A stretch of 64,000 nt of DNA, from the NCBI RefSeq assembly GCF_007994225.1, contig NZ_VLLL01000008.1, positions 1 to 64,000 on the forward strand. Reading direction: 5' to 3'. A program made the position numbers and the translations under genes. Position 1 is the first letter of the stretch, and the number at the start of each line of letters is the position of its first letter. A model generated the notes under the pieces. The model was not told the DNA's origin, searched no databases, and saw only the letters and a list, made by a program, of their open reading frames with translations. Shown piece after piece: positions 27,188 to 35,209 of the stretch. This DNA comes from Stackebrandtia albiflava (GTDB taxonomy: Bacteria > Actinomycetota > Actinomycetes > Mycobacteriales > Micromonosporaceae).

Positions 27188-27916
27188 GTGGACCCGCTCG
27201 ACCCCCTCATGGAACTGGCCGAAGTCGCCGACGCGCTGGAACAGTCGCGTGCCGACGTCGACCGCACCCTCTGGCACCGTGCTCTGCGCAACGGCGGCCC
27301 GGCCGTCGCCACGGAGGTGTCGCTACGTTCGGCGGTGGCATCGGCCGCGCTCGACGGAGCGGAATACGACGTCGAGAAGGTCAGATCCGGGGTCGTCACC
27401 GACCCCGTCGTGCAGGGCGCCCTGCGGGTCGCCTCGGAACTGCCCGGCCTGGTCGACACGTGGCAGAAGGCGCCCCGCCAGGTGCTCGCGAGGCTGCACC
27501 TGCTGGCCGCCCGCGACCTGGCCGAGCCGGAGGAACTGGGCCGTCCCGTCGTCGACGCCGACGGTTCGATCCGGCTCGCGACGCTGTGCGTCCTGGTGAC
27601 CAGCGAGACGAACCTCCCGGCCGCGCTGGTGGCGGCCGTCGTGCACGGCGAACTGCTCGCGTTGCGGCCGTTCCCCACCGCCGCGGGGGTGGTGGCGCGG
27701 GCCGCCGCACGGTTGACGTTGGCCGCACGGGGACTCGATCCCCGGCTGTTGATCGCCATGGACGTCGGCCACTTCGCGAGGTCCCCGGAATACGTCGGTT
27801 CGGCGGGTGCGTTCGCCACCGGCACGCCCGACGGTCTACGTTCGTGGTTGAAGCACTACGGCCAGGCGATGTCGGCGGGTGCCGAGGCCACCACCGCGGT
27901 CTGCAACCGGGTCTGA
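27188..27916 (+). CDS. Fic-like protein with degenerate active-site motif
   Basis: A 242-residue, mostly helical protein. Residues ~155-185 (HGELLALRPFPTAAGVVARAAARLTLAARGLDPR) have the shape of the Fic core HPFxxGNGRxxR, but the catalytic His is replaced (LRPF) and the Gly-Asn-Gly is not kept. It may therefore be an inactive Fic relative, an adenylyl-binding protein or something else. It is divergent from acs and may be linked to acetate metabolism. No ribosome site is needed if the message is leaderless. Confidence 0.6.
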   Translation: MDPLDPLMELAEVADALEQSRADVDRTLWHRALRNGGPAVATEVSLRSAVASAALDGAEYDVEKVRSGVVTDPVVQGALRVASELPGLVDTWQKAPRQVLARLHLLAARDLAEPEELGRPVVDADGSIRLATLCVLVTSETNLPAALVAAVVHGELLALRPFPTAAGVVARAAARLTLAARGLDPRLLIAMDVGHFARSPEYVGSAGAFATGTPDGLRSWLKHYGQAMSAGAEATTAVCNRV

Positions 27917-28079
27917 CCGTCCGCCGCACCGCGTCGGCGGCGACGGGCGGACGCCGGCGGATCGCACGGAACGTTTCCGGTTGCACGACATTGCTATGTT
28001 CCGGGGTTGACTCTCCGGTCCGTTATCCCACGGGCCGTAGGGAGTTCACGCCCCCAGCAATCATGAAGGTTTTTCGATC

Positions 28080-28619
28080 ATGGCAGATGTGACCGGTGGC
28101 GATCTTTACAGTCTGTGGAAGATCGCGAATGTCTCGCTACCTCGGGTGGCGAGTGTGTATACGAGTACCAGCGGCACGATGAACGGTGGTCAGGACGGTA
28201 TGTCCGATCTGTTTCTCCAGGGTGAGGGGCAGTACGGGCAGCCGATGTATGGGGCGGCGTATGCGTCGTTCCAGAAGACCTACAGCGAGTTTCAGCACAT
28301 TCTGGCGCAGACGGGTCAGAACATTCTGGATACGGCCGCGGCGGTGAATCTGGCGATTCAGAACTTCGGGACGGCCGATGGTGAGACCGGTACGACGTTG
28401 GACGATCTGAACGCGATCTTGGAGGGCGAGCAGATCGGCGGGACGCAGTATCACGATCCGAACGATCCGACGATGAATCCGCCGGAGGATCCGCCCGGTG
28501 AGGTGACCGAGCCGGAGGGTTACACCTCTCCCGGTGATGAGCCGGCGGAGGACCCCGGCGCCGAGGAGCAGGAGATCCAGGACACCATCGACGACCTCAA
28601 CGAGATGGCGGAGGACTAG
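28080..28619 (+). CDS. Putative ESX-like secreted protein with acidic tail
   Basis: A 179-residue protein. Residues ~1-110 are Gly/Gln/Asn-rich and helical (YGAAYASFQKTYSEFQHILAQTGQNILDTAAAVNLAIQNF), like a WXG100-family hairpin without a clear W-x-G. Residues ~120-179 are a strongly acidic, proline-rich disordered tail. The next gene starts three bases after the stop. The pair resembles substrate-partner pairs of type VII secretion. Its codon use is slightly less GC-biased than its neighbours. Confidence 0.6.
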   Translation: MADVTGGDLYSLWKIANVSLPRVASVYTSTSGTMNGGQDGMSDLFLQGEGQYGQPMYGAAYASFQKTYSEFQHILAQTGQNILDTAAAVNLAIQNFGTADGETGTTLDDLNAILEGEQIGGTQYHDPNDPTMNPPEDPPGEVTEPEGYTSPGDEPAEDPGAEEQEIQDTIDDLNEMAED

Positions 28620-28622
28620 GCC

Positions 28623-29603
28623 GTGTCGTACTACAGCAAGAGCGAACTACGCGCCAAAGGCGAAGAAATCGTCGACGAAGCCGTCGCCGCGACGATCCGG
28701 GAGGCCGACTCCTGCGCGGACGCCCAGGACGGACTCCACCGGGACGAACACGGCACCGACGCCCACGGTTCCCACGAGTACTCCCACGAGGAGGTCGAGG
28801 GCTGGGTCAGGGAACAGCTCGCCTGGATTCCCGATCACTTCGAGCGCGAGGCCGACCCCGAGCCCGACAACTTCGAGGGCATCAGCGACGCGGTCAACAC
28901 GACGATGAGCAAACTGGGCGGTGGCGACAGCGCCAGTGCCGACCCGAACATCGCGTTCAGCGCGAAGGCGCAGGCGGAGATCGAGGAGTGGGACGGTGTG
29001 TTCTCGGAGAACTTCCAGAACGGTTTCACCATCCCGTTCCCCACGATCGTCCAGAACCAGGCGGCGGTCGCGAAGATGCTCAACGACTCCCTGGGCGCGA
29101 TCGTCAACGTGTACCGGGGTAAGCGTCGTGACTACAGTGAGCTGGCCGATCAGACGATCGCGGCGTTGAAGAACTGCGGTGCCCGCGACGGCGGCGACGA
29201 GAAGATGGGCCTCACCATCCTCGGTGCCGTGGCCGGTATCGCCGCCGCCGCACTGGCGATCCCCTCCGGCGGCACGTCCCTGTACGTGGGCGGCATCGTC
29301 TTGGCGACCATCGCGGGCAGTGCCGCGATCGGCGGTGAGACGGTGCCCAAGGAGAAGAACCTGGCGTTGGGCGCGCCGACGGTCATGGAGGTCATCTCCA
29401 ACATGATCAGCCGGCAGAGCGACATCTACACGGCCGTCTACGACCAGGAGGAGAAGATCGCCGGAGTCCTCGACGGCAACTACGAACTCCTCACCTCGGT
29501 ACGCCAACTCGGCGCCGCCAAGCGAATCGCGACACCGCTGACGCCGTTGCGGCCCAGCATCGCCGACGCGGAGGACCCCTCCTCCGGCCTCACACCGGAA
29601 TAG
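28623..29603 (+). CDS. Putative ESX-like protein with hydrophobic hairpin
   Basis: A 326-residue protein starting at GTG, coupled to the preceding gene. Residues ~1-90 are acidic and His-rich (GLHRDEHGTDAHGSHEYSHE). Residues ~110-180 are helical. A hydrophobic hairpin (LTILGAVAGIAAAALAIPSGG, then LYVGGIVLATIAGSAAIGG) lies near residues 200-240, followed by more helix (VMEVISNMISRQSDIYTAVYDQEEKI). The plan of helices around a Gly-rich hairpin is like the large WXG protein at 1890-2690. Probably exported or membrane-inserting; function unknown. Confidence 0.6.
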   Translation: MSYYSKSELRAKGEEIVDEAVAATIREADSCADAQDGLHRDEHGTDAHGSHEYSHEEVEGWVREQLAWIPDHFEREADPEPDNFEGISDAVNTTMSKLGGGDSASADPNIAFSAKAQAEIEEWDGVFSENFQNGFTIPFPTIVQNQAAVAKMLNDSLGAIVNVYRGKRRDYSELADQTIAALKNCGARDGGDEKMGLTILGAVAGIAAAALAIPSGGTSLYVGGIVLATIAGSAAIGGETVPKEKNLALGAPTVMEVISNMISRQSDIYTAVYDQEEKIAGVLDGNYELLTSVRQLGAAKRIATPLTPLRPSIADAEDPSSGLTPE

Positions 29604-29821
29604 GACGTCCGGGTGGAGGGCGCGAGCCCTCCACCGTGTCCTCGCAGGGGACGCCGGCGTGAGACGCCCGCCGGCTCGGGGCCCATGTCCTCGCAGGCCC
29701 TTTCGACGTGCCGGTGTGGCACTCCGGTCTCGGATGCGGGTGAGTGGATGGCGACGACGCGGCGAGGCACCGCCTGGGCAGCCCGAGCGCCACCACCCAC
29801 TCCACCGCGTCAATGGACGGT

Positions 29822-30382
29822 CTAGTACTCCATCTCCAGGACGGGGAACTGCGCGCGGACCTCCGGCGGCAGGTTGAGGCCGAAGTGCCGGTCCTTCAAC
29901 ACCGTCGTCTTCATCTTCGAGTCACGCTGCAATGCCGCGAAGGCGCCCACGGTCTCCCGGACGAAGGCCGGTTCGTCGAGCTGACGGAGCGTGCCCGGGG
30001 CGATCCGGACCTTCCAGTACGCGAGGCCCTTCGAGCGGAGCTGTATCAGCCCGGACCGGGACGAGCCCTGCGCGACCAGGTTCGCGATGTCCTCGTCGTA
30101 GCGGCGGTACCTGGCGTCCCAGTGCTGCTCCTCCACCTCCGACACCGGGACGCCGCGTGTGTCGGCCTTGGCCTGTTTCCAGCCGCGCCGGTAACCGACC
30201 CAGGCCAGTGTCGCCAGTTTCGCGAGCTGGTCCGACAGCCGGTCCTCGTCGTAGCGCTCGTAGGTGTTGGGCCGGAACGCCAGGGTGAGCTGTTCGCCCG
30301 CGACCAGATGCGCCTTGATCTGGTTGTCGGGGGAGGTGACGGTCACCTTCAGGGAGTTGAGGCGTTCTTGAAAGTCAGGCAC
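29822..30382 (-). CDS. Hypothetical protein, YbaB-like N-terminal region
   Basis: A 186-residue protein, highly charged. Residues ~5-65 (VTVTSPDNQIKAHLVAGEQLTLAF ... LSDQLAKLATLAWVGYRRG) have the beta-then-helix pattern of the YbaB-like proteins at the window start. The rest (HWDARYRRYDEDIANLVAQG, FGLNLPPEVRAQFPVLEMEY) is unfamiliar. It is convergent with the ESX-like pair and followed by a lipoprotein gene on the same strand, 25 bases upstream. The role may be as a cytoplasmic partner. Confidence 0.5.
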   Translation of the reverse strand: MPDFQERLNSLKVTVTSPDNQIKAHLVAGEQLTLAFRPNTYERYDEDRLSDQLAKLATLAWVGYRRGWKQAKADTRGVPVSEVEEQHWDARYRRYDEDIANLVAQGSSRSGLIQLRSKGLAYWKVRIAPGTLRQLDEPAFVRETVGAFAALQRDSKMKTTVLKDRHFGLNLPPEVRAQFPVLEMEY

Positions 30383-30407
30383 GGATGTAGCACTTCCTAG
30401 CAGTCGG

Positions 30408-31190
30408 TCACAGGGTCACCGACGGGTCGATGTAAACCTCGGTGTTGCCCGGTTCCCAGTCGGGGCTCGCCGAGGACACCTCGATCTGGCCTTCGCCGGT
30501 ACCGGACGGGTATGCGAACAGTCGCGAGTCGTTCGGGGCGGAACCGCCCACGACGGCGCCACCGGCGTCCCGGTACACCGCGTACGTCGCGACCGACGTC
30601 AACTCCTCGGCGTAGGGCGAGTCGACTCGGAAATCGATCTCCCACGTGTCCCCGTCCCCGGCGACGGTCACCTCGGACACCTCGACCGCCTGGGCGCGGG
30701 CGTCGCCGGCGGGAAGCCACCGGGAGCCGTCGACGGTGACCTCCAGCGACGCGACGTCGTCGCCGTCGATGTACGTCGTGTTGGTGACGGCCTGCCGTTC
30801 GCCGGGCATCACCAGGTTGACGGTGGAGGCGATCCGGTCGTTGCCGGTGACCTCGTCGGTCACCGGTTCACCGGCCGAGTCGAGCAGCCGGATGTCGAGG
30901 TTCGTACCGATCGCGACGTCGGCACTGGTGTTCTCCACGATCACCGCGTACGTCACCATGACGTCGCCCGCGGAGTCCTCGGTGAGGCTGTGCCCGGTCT
31001 CGGCGACCTCGACGACACCGCCGTCGCCGGACTCGTCGGCGGGAGCGGGCGGCGCCGACTCCACCGGCTGCCCGGTGTCGGGGTCGTCCTCGGGGTTCGA
31101 CGTGCATCCGGCGACCGCCACCGCCGTCACCACGCCCGCCAGCAGCAGGCGGTGACTGCGGCGGAGGGTTCGCCTGGTCAACCGGGTCAC
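30408..31190 (-). CDS. Putative lipoprotein with FxLYD-like domain
   Basis: A 260-residue protein. GTG at 31190 is chosen because GAGGGAG lies six bases before it. The signal is Arg-rich with lipobox VAVAGC near residue 23, followed by a long acidic Pro linker. Residues ~65-260 look like two Ig-like beta domains. The second (VEVSEVTVAGDGDTWEIDFRV ... ATYAVYRDAGGAVV) resembles FxLYD domains. It should sit outside the membrane. The previous gene on this strand may be in the same unit. Confidence 0.65.
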   Translation of the reverse strand: MTRLTRRTLRRSHRLLLAGVVTAVAVAGCTSNPEDDPDTGQPVESAPPAPADESGDGGVVEVAETGHSLTEDSAGDVMVTYAVIVENTSADVAIGTNLDIRLLDSAGEPVTDEVTGNDRIASTVNLVMPGERQAVTNTTYIDGDDVASLEVTVDGSRWLPAGDARAQAVEVSEVTVAGDGDTWEIDFRVDSPYAEELTSVATYAVYRDAGGAVVGGSAPNDSRLFAYPSGTGEGQIEVSSASPDWEPGNTEVYIDPSVTL

Positions 31191-31270
31191 GGTGCTCCCT
31201 CGATCGGGGGACGGGGTCCGGACCATACTAGGGCAACCCGGCCACCCCGGACCACGTCCGGAGCCGGCGG

Positions 31271-31519
31271 TCAGTCGTCGTCGCCGGCCAGCTCGGCCCG
31301 CAGCCGCGCCTTCTGTTCCCGGCGGCGGCGCACCACCGAGTCCACGTCGGTGGCCATCTCGGTGCGCCACCGGCGCATCAGCACCAGCGACAGCAGGAAC
31401 GACGCCAACAACGCGATCATGGCGATGACGAGCAGGTGGAGCCCGGTCGGCAGCAACGCCACCGCGATCACCACGAACAGTCCGAGCCTGCCGAGCAGGT
31501 ACTTCATGAAGGGACTCAC
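31271..31519 (-). CDS. DUF4229-like small membrane protein
   Basis: An 82-residue protein with two membrane helices (LGLFVVIAVALLPTGLHLL, IAMIALLASFLLSLVLM) and a charged Arg/Glu tail. The start MSPFMKYLLGRLGLF and length resemble DUF4229 proteins of actinobacteria, often found near menaquinone genes. It overlaps the next upstream gene by four bases. Function unknown. Confidence 0.65.
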   Translation of the reverse strand: MSPFMKYLLGRLGLFVVIAVALLPTGLHLLVIAMIALLASFLLSLVLMRRWRTEMATDVDSVVRRRREQKARLRAELAGDDD

Positions 31520-31953
31520 GACACCTCCTCACCGGTGATCAGGCGCATCCCGGTGAACCACAGCACCCCGTAGAGCAGGGCGGCGACACTGACCGCGAGA
31601 GCGCCGTTGTACAGCGGCAGCCAGAAGTCCGGCAGCAGGCTCAGGACTCCGAAACCGGCGAGCAGTCCGAGGACCACGCCGCCCGCGGCCACCGCCCAAC
31701 GCGCCCGGTGGTCACGCCAGGCGCGGAAGTCGTCGAGGTAGACCAGTACCGCGAGCAGTCCGGCGATCCAGCCGGAGATCCGGCCGAACGAGGAACCGAG
31801 CAGCCAGAACACGCCGTCGATGAGCGACAGCATCAGAATCCCGAGCGCCAACGCCAGGATGACGAACATCAACATCTCGACCAGCGACACCAGCCGGCCC
31901 TCTTCGTCCTTGCGGGGGAACCGGTCGCTCGCCTGGGAGTCCTTCGCGGTCAC
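31516..31953 (-). CDS. Four-helix membrane protein of the mqnE operon
   Basis: A 145-residue protein with a charged N-terminus and four likely membrane helices, the first MLMFVILALALGILMLSLI and the last SVAALLYGVLWFTGM. It starts five bases after the mqnE stop, overlaps the small DUF4229-like gene, and should share its transcript. I do not recognise the family. Confidence 0.7.
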   Translation of the reverse strand: MTAKDSQASDRFPRKDEEGRLVSLVEMLMFVILALALGILMLSLIDGVFWLLGSSFGRISGWIAGLLAVLVYLDDFRAWRDHRARWAVAAGGVVLGLLAGFGVLSLLPDFWLPLYNGALAVSVAALLYGVLWFTGMRLITGEEVS

Positions 31954-31957
31954 GACA

Positions 31958-33130
31958 TCACGCCCAGACCCGTTGCGGTTCGGACCTGCGGCGCGCCAAC
32001 GGAACCGGCGGGTCGTACTCCCGGATGACGCGGTACCGGGTGTCGCGTTCCACGGGTGTGAACCCGGCGTCGCGGATCAGTTCCAGCAGGTCCTCCCGGT
32101 GCATGGTCGCGGGCGTCCCGTAGGAGTCGGCGTCGTGGGTGATCTTGTACTCCACGACCGAACCGTCGAGGTCGTCGGCGCCGAAGTTCAGCGACAACTG
32201 CGCCACGTCGAGGCCGTGCATCACCCAGAAGCACTTGACGTGGTCGAAGTTGTCGAGCAGCAGCCGCGACACCGCGAAGGTGCGCAGCGACTCCGTGGGC
32301 GACGCCATCGTGGTCCGCTCCTGGATCCGGTTGCGGACCTTGCCGTCCCGCGAGTCGTGGAAGTCGTGCTGGTACCGCAGCGGGATGAACACCGCGAAAC
32401 CGCCGGTCTGGTCCTGCAGTTCCCGCAGCCGCAGCACGTGGTCCACCCGGTGCCGCGGTTCCTCGATGTGGCCGTACAGCATGGTGGCGGGAGTCTTCAG
32501 TCCCTTGTGGTGCGCCAGCCGGTGGATCCGCGACCAGTCCTCCCAATGGCAGTCGTGGTCGACGATGTGCTGCCGGACCTCCCAGTCGAAGATCTCGGCA
32601 CCGCCCCCGGTGAGCGACGCCAGGCCCGCGTCGATCAGCTCGTCGAGGATCTCGTCGGCCGACAGACCGGAGATCTTCTCGAACCACTGCACCTCGGTGG
32701 CCGTGAACGCCTTCAGGCTCACCTCCGGCAGCGCCGCCTTCAGTTCCCGCAGCACGCGCGGGTAGTAACGCCACGGCAGGGTCGGGTGCAGGCCGTTCAC
32801 GATGTGGAGCTCGGTGAGCCCCTCGCCCTCCATGCCCCGCGCCAGCTCGACCGCCTGCTCCACGCGCATCGTGTACGCGTCCTTCTCGCCCGGCTTGCGT
32901 TGGAACGAGCAGTACGCGCACGAGGCGGAGCACACGTTCGTCAGGTTCAGGTGCCGGTTCACGTTGAACACCACGCGATCCCCGTTCTTGGCGGTGCGCA
33001 CCGAGTGCGCCATCCGGCCAAGCCAGGCGAGGTCGTCGCACTCGTACAGCGCGACCCCGTCCTCGCGGGTCAGCCGGACACCGGCGGCGACCTTCGCCTC
33101 GATGTCCCGCTTGAACCCCTCACTCGTCAT
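31958..33130 (-). CDS. mqnE: Aminofutalosine synthase MqnE (radical SAM)
   Basis: A 390-residue radical SAM enzyme. ATG at 33130 is preferred to GTG 33139 because GAGG lies about eight bases before the ATG. The cluster Cys are C67, C71 and C74 in NVCSASCAYCSFQ. VNRHLNLTNVC and the GEKDAYTM segment are typical of MqnE, which joins the chorismate-derived enol ether to a SAM-derived adenosyl radical in the futalosine pathway to menaquinone. The related MqnC is less like it. The rest of the pathway is outside the window. Confidence 0.93.
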   Translation of the reverse strand: MTSEGFKRDIEAKVAAGVRLTREDGVALYECDDLAWLGRMAHSVRTAKNGDRVVFNVNRHLNLTNVCSASCAYCSFQRKPGEKDAYTMRVEQAVELARGMEGEGLTELHIVNGLHPTLPWRYYPRVLRELKAALPEVSLKAFTATEVQWFEKISGLSADEILDELIDAGLASLTGGGAEIFDWEVRQHIVDHDCHWEDWSRIHRLAHHKGLKTPATMLYGHIEEPRHRVDHVLRLRELQDQTGGFAVFIPLRYQHDFHDSRDGKVRNRIQERTTMASPTESLRTFAVSRLLLDNFDHVKCFWVMHGLDVAQLSLNFGADDLDGSVVEYKITHDADSYGTPATMHREDLLELIRDAGFTPVERDTRYRVIREYDPPVPLARRRSEPQRVWA

Positions 33131-33377
33131 CACACGCACCTCGCGTCGGTGTTCGGGCAGTCGAGGCCGAGCCTACCGGCGTGACCGGAACCGCATCCCG
33201 ATGCCACCTGCCACCGGCCCGTCCGGCTGCCCGGTGAGGCAGACTTCCCCGGCACGCATCCGATATGTGTGCATTGCGCTGTCAGTATCGTGTCGCCTCT
33301 GGTGCACGAAGGCACTCACGCCCTATTGTGTCTATCGGTAGTCGTCGATCACCCCACCCGGTCACCCAAGGCAGGAC

Positions 33378-34745
33378 ATGAGAATCACCCCGTGGAGCCG
33401 CCGCAGCGGCAGAGTCATGCTCGCGTTCGGTACCGCGGTCGTACTGTTGTCGGCCGCCCCCGCGACCGCGATGGCCGACCCGCCCGAGGTCTCCGTCCCC
33501 GACGACGGCTCCCGGCCGGAAGGCGACCCGGGCACCGTCGGAGGCGATCCACTGCCGTCCTCCGGTGACTCCCCGGTGGCCGGACCCGGCGTCAGCCGCG
33601 GCCCCTACGCCAACCGGATCGCGCAGCTCGCCAAGGAGGTCGCGGTCCTGGGCGAGTCCACCACCGCGGCGGGCGAGGAGGTCACCCTGCGGGGCGAGAC
33701 CGTCGTCGCTGCCCGCGCGTACTGGCTCGACCTCCAGACGCAGGCCGACCAACTGGCCGAACTCGCCGCAGAGATGGCCGCCCAGGCGTACCAGGAGTCG
33801 GCGTCCCAGGTACAGGGCGTCACCGACGAGTTCGACGACCTGTTCGCCGTCGATCCCGGACTGCTCGGTGACGACCGCACCACCGTGCAACGGCAGGCCG
33901 ACGCGGCGGCCGACGACGCCGCCGTCGCGCTGGCGGCCCTCGACGCGGCGGTCGCCGCCGAGGCGATCGCCGCCAACGACTACGCCGACCTCGTCGAGGA
34001 ACTCGACGCGCAGACGAAGAAACTCGAAGACCTCGTCGAGGAGAACGCCGAGGCGATCGCCGTCCAGGAGGAACAGGCGGGCCGCGAGTCGAAGTACGAA
34101 CTGGGCGACATCGGCACCGACGTGGACGGCTGGCAGGCGGCGAAGGCCGCCCAGGACGCCGTCCGGTACGCCGTCGCGCAGGTCGGGAAACCCTACGAGT
34201 GGGGAGCCGAGGGGCCGTACACGTTCGACTGTTCGGGCCTGGTGCAGACCGCCTACGCCAAGCAGGGCGTCAACCTCCCCCGGGTCGCCAACGACCAGTT
34301 CCGCGCCACCCGTTCCATGGCCGTAGACGTCGAGAAGATGCTCCCCGGCGACCTGATCTTCTACGGGGACCGGGCCGGGGACTGGACCTCGGTCTACCAC
34401 GTCGGCATGTACATCGGCGACGGCATGATGGTGCACGCGCCGCGCCCCGGGGACGTGGTGAAGGTCGTACCGGTGTGGTTCAGCGACTTCTTCGGCGCGC
34501 ACCGGGTCGTCGCGGCGGTCGAGGTCGACGACGGTGACGACGGCTCCAACGAACCGGGCGACGGCGGCGACCCCGGTGACGGCGACGGCGGTGACGGCGG
34601 AGAGCCCGGTGACGGCGGCACACCGTCCACCAGGCCGGACCCGACACCGAGCGAGGAGACCCCGTCGGATCCCGCGACCAGCGGTTCCGGTGACGGCGGC
34701 GACGGCACGGAGTCCGGCGAACCCGAACCCACTCCGTCCGGCTGA
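33378..34745 (+). CDS. NlpC/P60-family cell-wall hydrolase
   Basis: A 455-residue secreted protein with AAGG before its ATG. Residues ~1-35 are a signal peptide. Residues ~75-250 form a long coiled coil (LAKEVAVLGESTTAAGEEV ... LVEELDAQTKKLEDLVEEN) like RipA-type proteins. Residues ~265-380 are the NlpC/P60 endopeptidase with Cys285 (DCSG), His341 (HVGMYIG) and His353 (VHAP). The final ~75 residues are a disordered Gly/Asp/Pro tail. It probably cuts stem-peptide bonds of peptidoglycan during division. Repeat copy 2 follows it. Confidence 0.93.
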   Translation: MRITPWSRRSGRVMLAFGTAVVLLSAAPATAMADPPEVSVPDDGSRPEGDPGTVGGDPLPSSGDSPVAGPGVSRGPYANRIAQLAKEVAVLGESTTAAGEEVTLRGETVVAARAYWLDLQTQADQLAELAAEMAAQAYQESASQVQGVTDEFDDLFAVDPGLLGDDRTTVQRQADAAADDAAVALAALDAAVAAEAIAANDYADLVEELDAQTKKLEDLVEENAEAIAVQEEQAGRESKYELGDIGTDVDGWQAAKAAQDAVRYAVAQVGKPYEWGAEGPYTFDCSGLVQTAYAKQGVNLPRVANDQFRATRSMAVDVEKMLPGDLIFYGDRAGDWTSVYHVGMYIGDGMMVHAPRPGDVVKVVPVWFSDFFGAHRVVAAVEVDDGDDGSNEPGDGGDPGDGDGGDGGEPGDGGTPSTRPDPTPSEETPSDPATSGSGDGGDGTESGEPEPTPSG

Positions 34746-34780
34746 GCCGACCCGGCGGGCACCACACCGGCGGTCCACTC

Positions 34781-34886
34781 CGGCTTGGTGGGTTGAAATG
34801 CCGGCTTGGTTGGTCATACGACGGCTGAAAATCGGACATCAGGTCTTATTCGAGGCATATCGATCGTCGTGCGGCCAACCAAGCCG
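34781..34886 (-). repeat. Intergenic 21-bp-arm repeat element, copy 2 (reversed)
   Basis: Read on the minus strand, the left arm CGGCTTGGTTGG starts at 34886. Its complement begins 73 bases on (34802-34813), and a further copy with one mismatch is at 34781-34792, again 21 bases away. The middle shares ATGCCTCGAATA and ATGTCCGATTT with copies 1 and 5 but the arms differ from theirs. It lies after the NlpC/P60 stop. Confidence 0.85.
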
Positions 34887-34898
34887 ATTCTGTCGAGT

Positions 34899-34949
34899 CG
34901 GCTACCGGCTGCGCCGGGCCATTCCGCCGGCTACCGGCTGCGCCGGTAG
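34899..34949. repeat. 19-bp direct repeat and hairpin
   Basis: CGGCTACCGGCTGCGCCGG occurs at 34899-34917 and 34928-34946 (period 29). The second copy lies in a hairpin CTACCGGC/GCCGGTAG at 34931-34949. It stands in the 464-base gap 34746-35209, after repeat copy 2, and may end transcription of the NlpC gene. From 34950 to 35209 I see no gene or clear signal. Confidence 0.6.
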
Positions 34950-35209
34950 CATTGCCCACCAGGCCGAGGAACGCGTCCGGCAGGCCGGTGCGGAGTGCTC
35001 GGGACACCCACACCGTCTCCGTCGGAAGGCGGCCCCGGCCGACGGCCGTGACCACCCCCGCGCGGCACGGCTACGGCGGGTGAATCGGGTGCTGGCAGCG
35101 GGCAGGACGTTGCGGCGGTATGGCACCGTTGACGACGGCGGCTCTACGGTCCACCCGTCCGCGCCATGACCGCCATGCCGACACACGAACTTCCGGTTGG
35201 AGCCAGCAG

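Noticed and set aside
33343-33377. A sixth repeat element near CACCCAAGGCAGG before the NlpC/P60 gene
   Set aside because: Only one partial arm is present, with no complementary arm 73 bases away and no core.
34534-35169. A 211-codon plus-strand frame after the NlpC/P60 gene
   Set aside because: It begins inside the NlpC gene in another frame and runs through repeat copy 2; Arg/Pro/Ala-rich with no domain or ribosome site.
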